From: Singulisphaera sp. GP187
Lineage (GTDB): Bacteria > Planctomycetota > Planctomycetia > Isosphaerales > Isosphaeraceae
DNA: 64,000 nucleotides
Reading direction: 5' to 3'
Assembly: GCF_900129635.1 (NCBI RefSeq)
Contig: NZ_FSRB01000001.1
Coordinates: 3,511,501 to 3,575,500 of the forward strand
Part shown: piece by piece, positions 63,419-64,000 of the stretch
How positions within the stretch are numbered: the first letter of the stretch is position 1
Layout of the letters: each line of letters starts with the position of its first letter
The notes under the pieces: generated by a model
The model's input: only the letters and a program-made list of their open reading frames with translations
Told to the model about the DNA's origin: nothing
Databases searched by the model: none
Made by a program: the position numbers and the translations under genes

Positions 63419-64000
63419 TCGTCTGGGCGATTGCCGACCTCCACCTCTCGTTCGCTCAGCCCGACCGCCGGGAGCGCTACGCCGAGCGCTGGCGCGATCA
63501 CGTCGCCAAAATCGAGCGTGAGTGGCGGTCGGTGGTCCGCCCGGCCGATCTCGTGCTCCTGCCCGGCGACCTGTCGATGGCGCGCAACCACCGCGACCTT
63601 CAGCCCGACCTCAACTGGCTCGACCGCCTGCCCGGGACGAAAGTCCTCGCCCCCGGCAACCACGACACCTGGTGGAACGACGTCGAGAAGATCCGGCCGA
63701 TGCTCCGTAAGTCGCTCCTGGCCGTCGATGGTGATGCCGTGAAGACCCACGGTGTCGTCATCTGCGGCACCCGAGGCGCTCCCGTACCGCTGGAGGACGA
63801 CGAAGACCCCAAACTCGTCGCCGCCTCCGAGGCCGCGCTGGCCACCCTCGACCGAGCGCTCGAACAAGCCGCGCCGCTCCGGGAGAATGGCGAACCGCTC
63901 TACGTGCTCTGGCACTACCCCCCGTTCGACCAGCATCGCCGGCCCGGCCCTTGCGTCGCTCGGTTCGAACAGGCCGGGGTCACCGCCTGCCTCTACGGCC
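63415..64000 (+). CDS. Metallophosphoesterase, partial (runs off the window)
   Basis: At least 195 residues, open at the window end. ATG 63415 overlaps the preceding TGA (ATGA), so the genes are coupled. Calcineurin-like motifs: IADLHLSF (metal ligands D, H), LLPGDLSMA, APGNHDTWW, and LWHYPPFDQHRRPGP. The WWNDVEKIRPMLRKSLL wording is typical of a bacterial family whose members hydrolyse phosphodiesters. The C-terminal GHxH box lies beyond 64000. Co-occurrence with a metallo-beta-lactamase-fold gene suggests a small hydrolase operon. Confidence 0.85.
   Translation, partial: MIVWAIADLHLSFAQPDRRERYAERWRDHVAKIEREWRSVVRPADLVLLPGDLSMARNHRDLQPDLNWLDRLPGTKVLAPGNHDTWWNDVEKIRPMLRKSLLAVDGDAVKTHGVVICGTRGAPVPLEDDEDPKLVAASEAALATLDRALEQAAPLRENGEPLYVLWHYPPFDQHRRPGPCVARFEQAGVTACLYG

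Overview
This window most likely comes from a planctomycete of the Isosphaeraceae type (Singulisphaera, Isosphaera or Paludisphaera relatives). The evidence is the high GC content, the DUF1800 and DUF1501 pair, two DUF1571 paralogues, many lineage-specific secreted or hypothetical proteins, mostly monocistronic genes with long spacers, and palindromic repeats between genes. No rRNA, tRNA, CRISPR array or prophage was recognised.

Layout. 0-3.3 kb: a sulfur-transfer set made of a MoaD/ThiS-like carrier, a MoeB/ThiF-like E1 and a cysteine desulfurase. 3.2-6.3 kb (minus): a secretin-domain protein and a TPR protein in two frames joined at an A9 run, a candidate frameshift fusion. 6.8-12 kb: hypothetical proteins, a LegB-like sugar-nucleotide dehydratase, a 45-bp-repeat secreted protein and an IS200/IS605-like remnant. 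12-17 kb: NrnA, a Rieske protein, a cytochrome b fused to a dihaem cytochrome c, and a class I amidotransferase without its cysteine. 17-19.5 kb is a damaged zone: an IS701-like insertion in a short reading frame, then a DUF433/DUF5615 toxin-antitoxin pair with a frameshifted toxin. 19.6-26 kb: thiC, DUF1571, an isopropylmalate-dehydrogenase-family enzyme, a decayed glycosyltransferase/DUF6165 gene, a CBS protein with a CsbD-like leader, an FmdB zinc ribbon and two MITE-like palindromes. 26-31 kb: one 1,700-residue kinase/ATPase/GAF/GGDEF protein. 32-38 kb: hypotheticals, a PmoA-like protein, and fliW-csrA. 38-42.5 kb: ssuABC divergent from a TauD-family dioxygenase. 42.5-51 kb: FHA protein, DUF1800/DUF1501 pair, and a very large glycine/asparagine-rich secreted protein. 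51-54 kb: a GntR/ABC unit with a damaged third gene. 54-64 kb: a peptidoglycan amidase, purH, a PQQ-propeller protein, a zinc-ribbon membrane protein, rimI, the second DUF1571 protein, a frameshifted metallo-beta-lactamase-fold gene, and a metallophosphoesterase cut by the window end.

Shared themes are sulfur supply and transfer (MoaD/E1/desulfurase, ThiC, SsuABC, TauD-like), signalling (kinase-GGDEF, CsrA/FliW, FHA, CBS), and a secreted or cell-surface complement. Several genes are broken by small indels. Most start choices rest on visible Shine-Dalgarno sequences. Functional names are family assignments made by eye from motifs.
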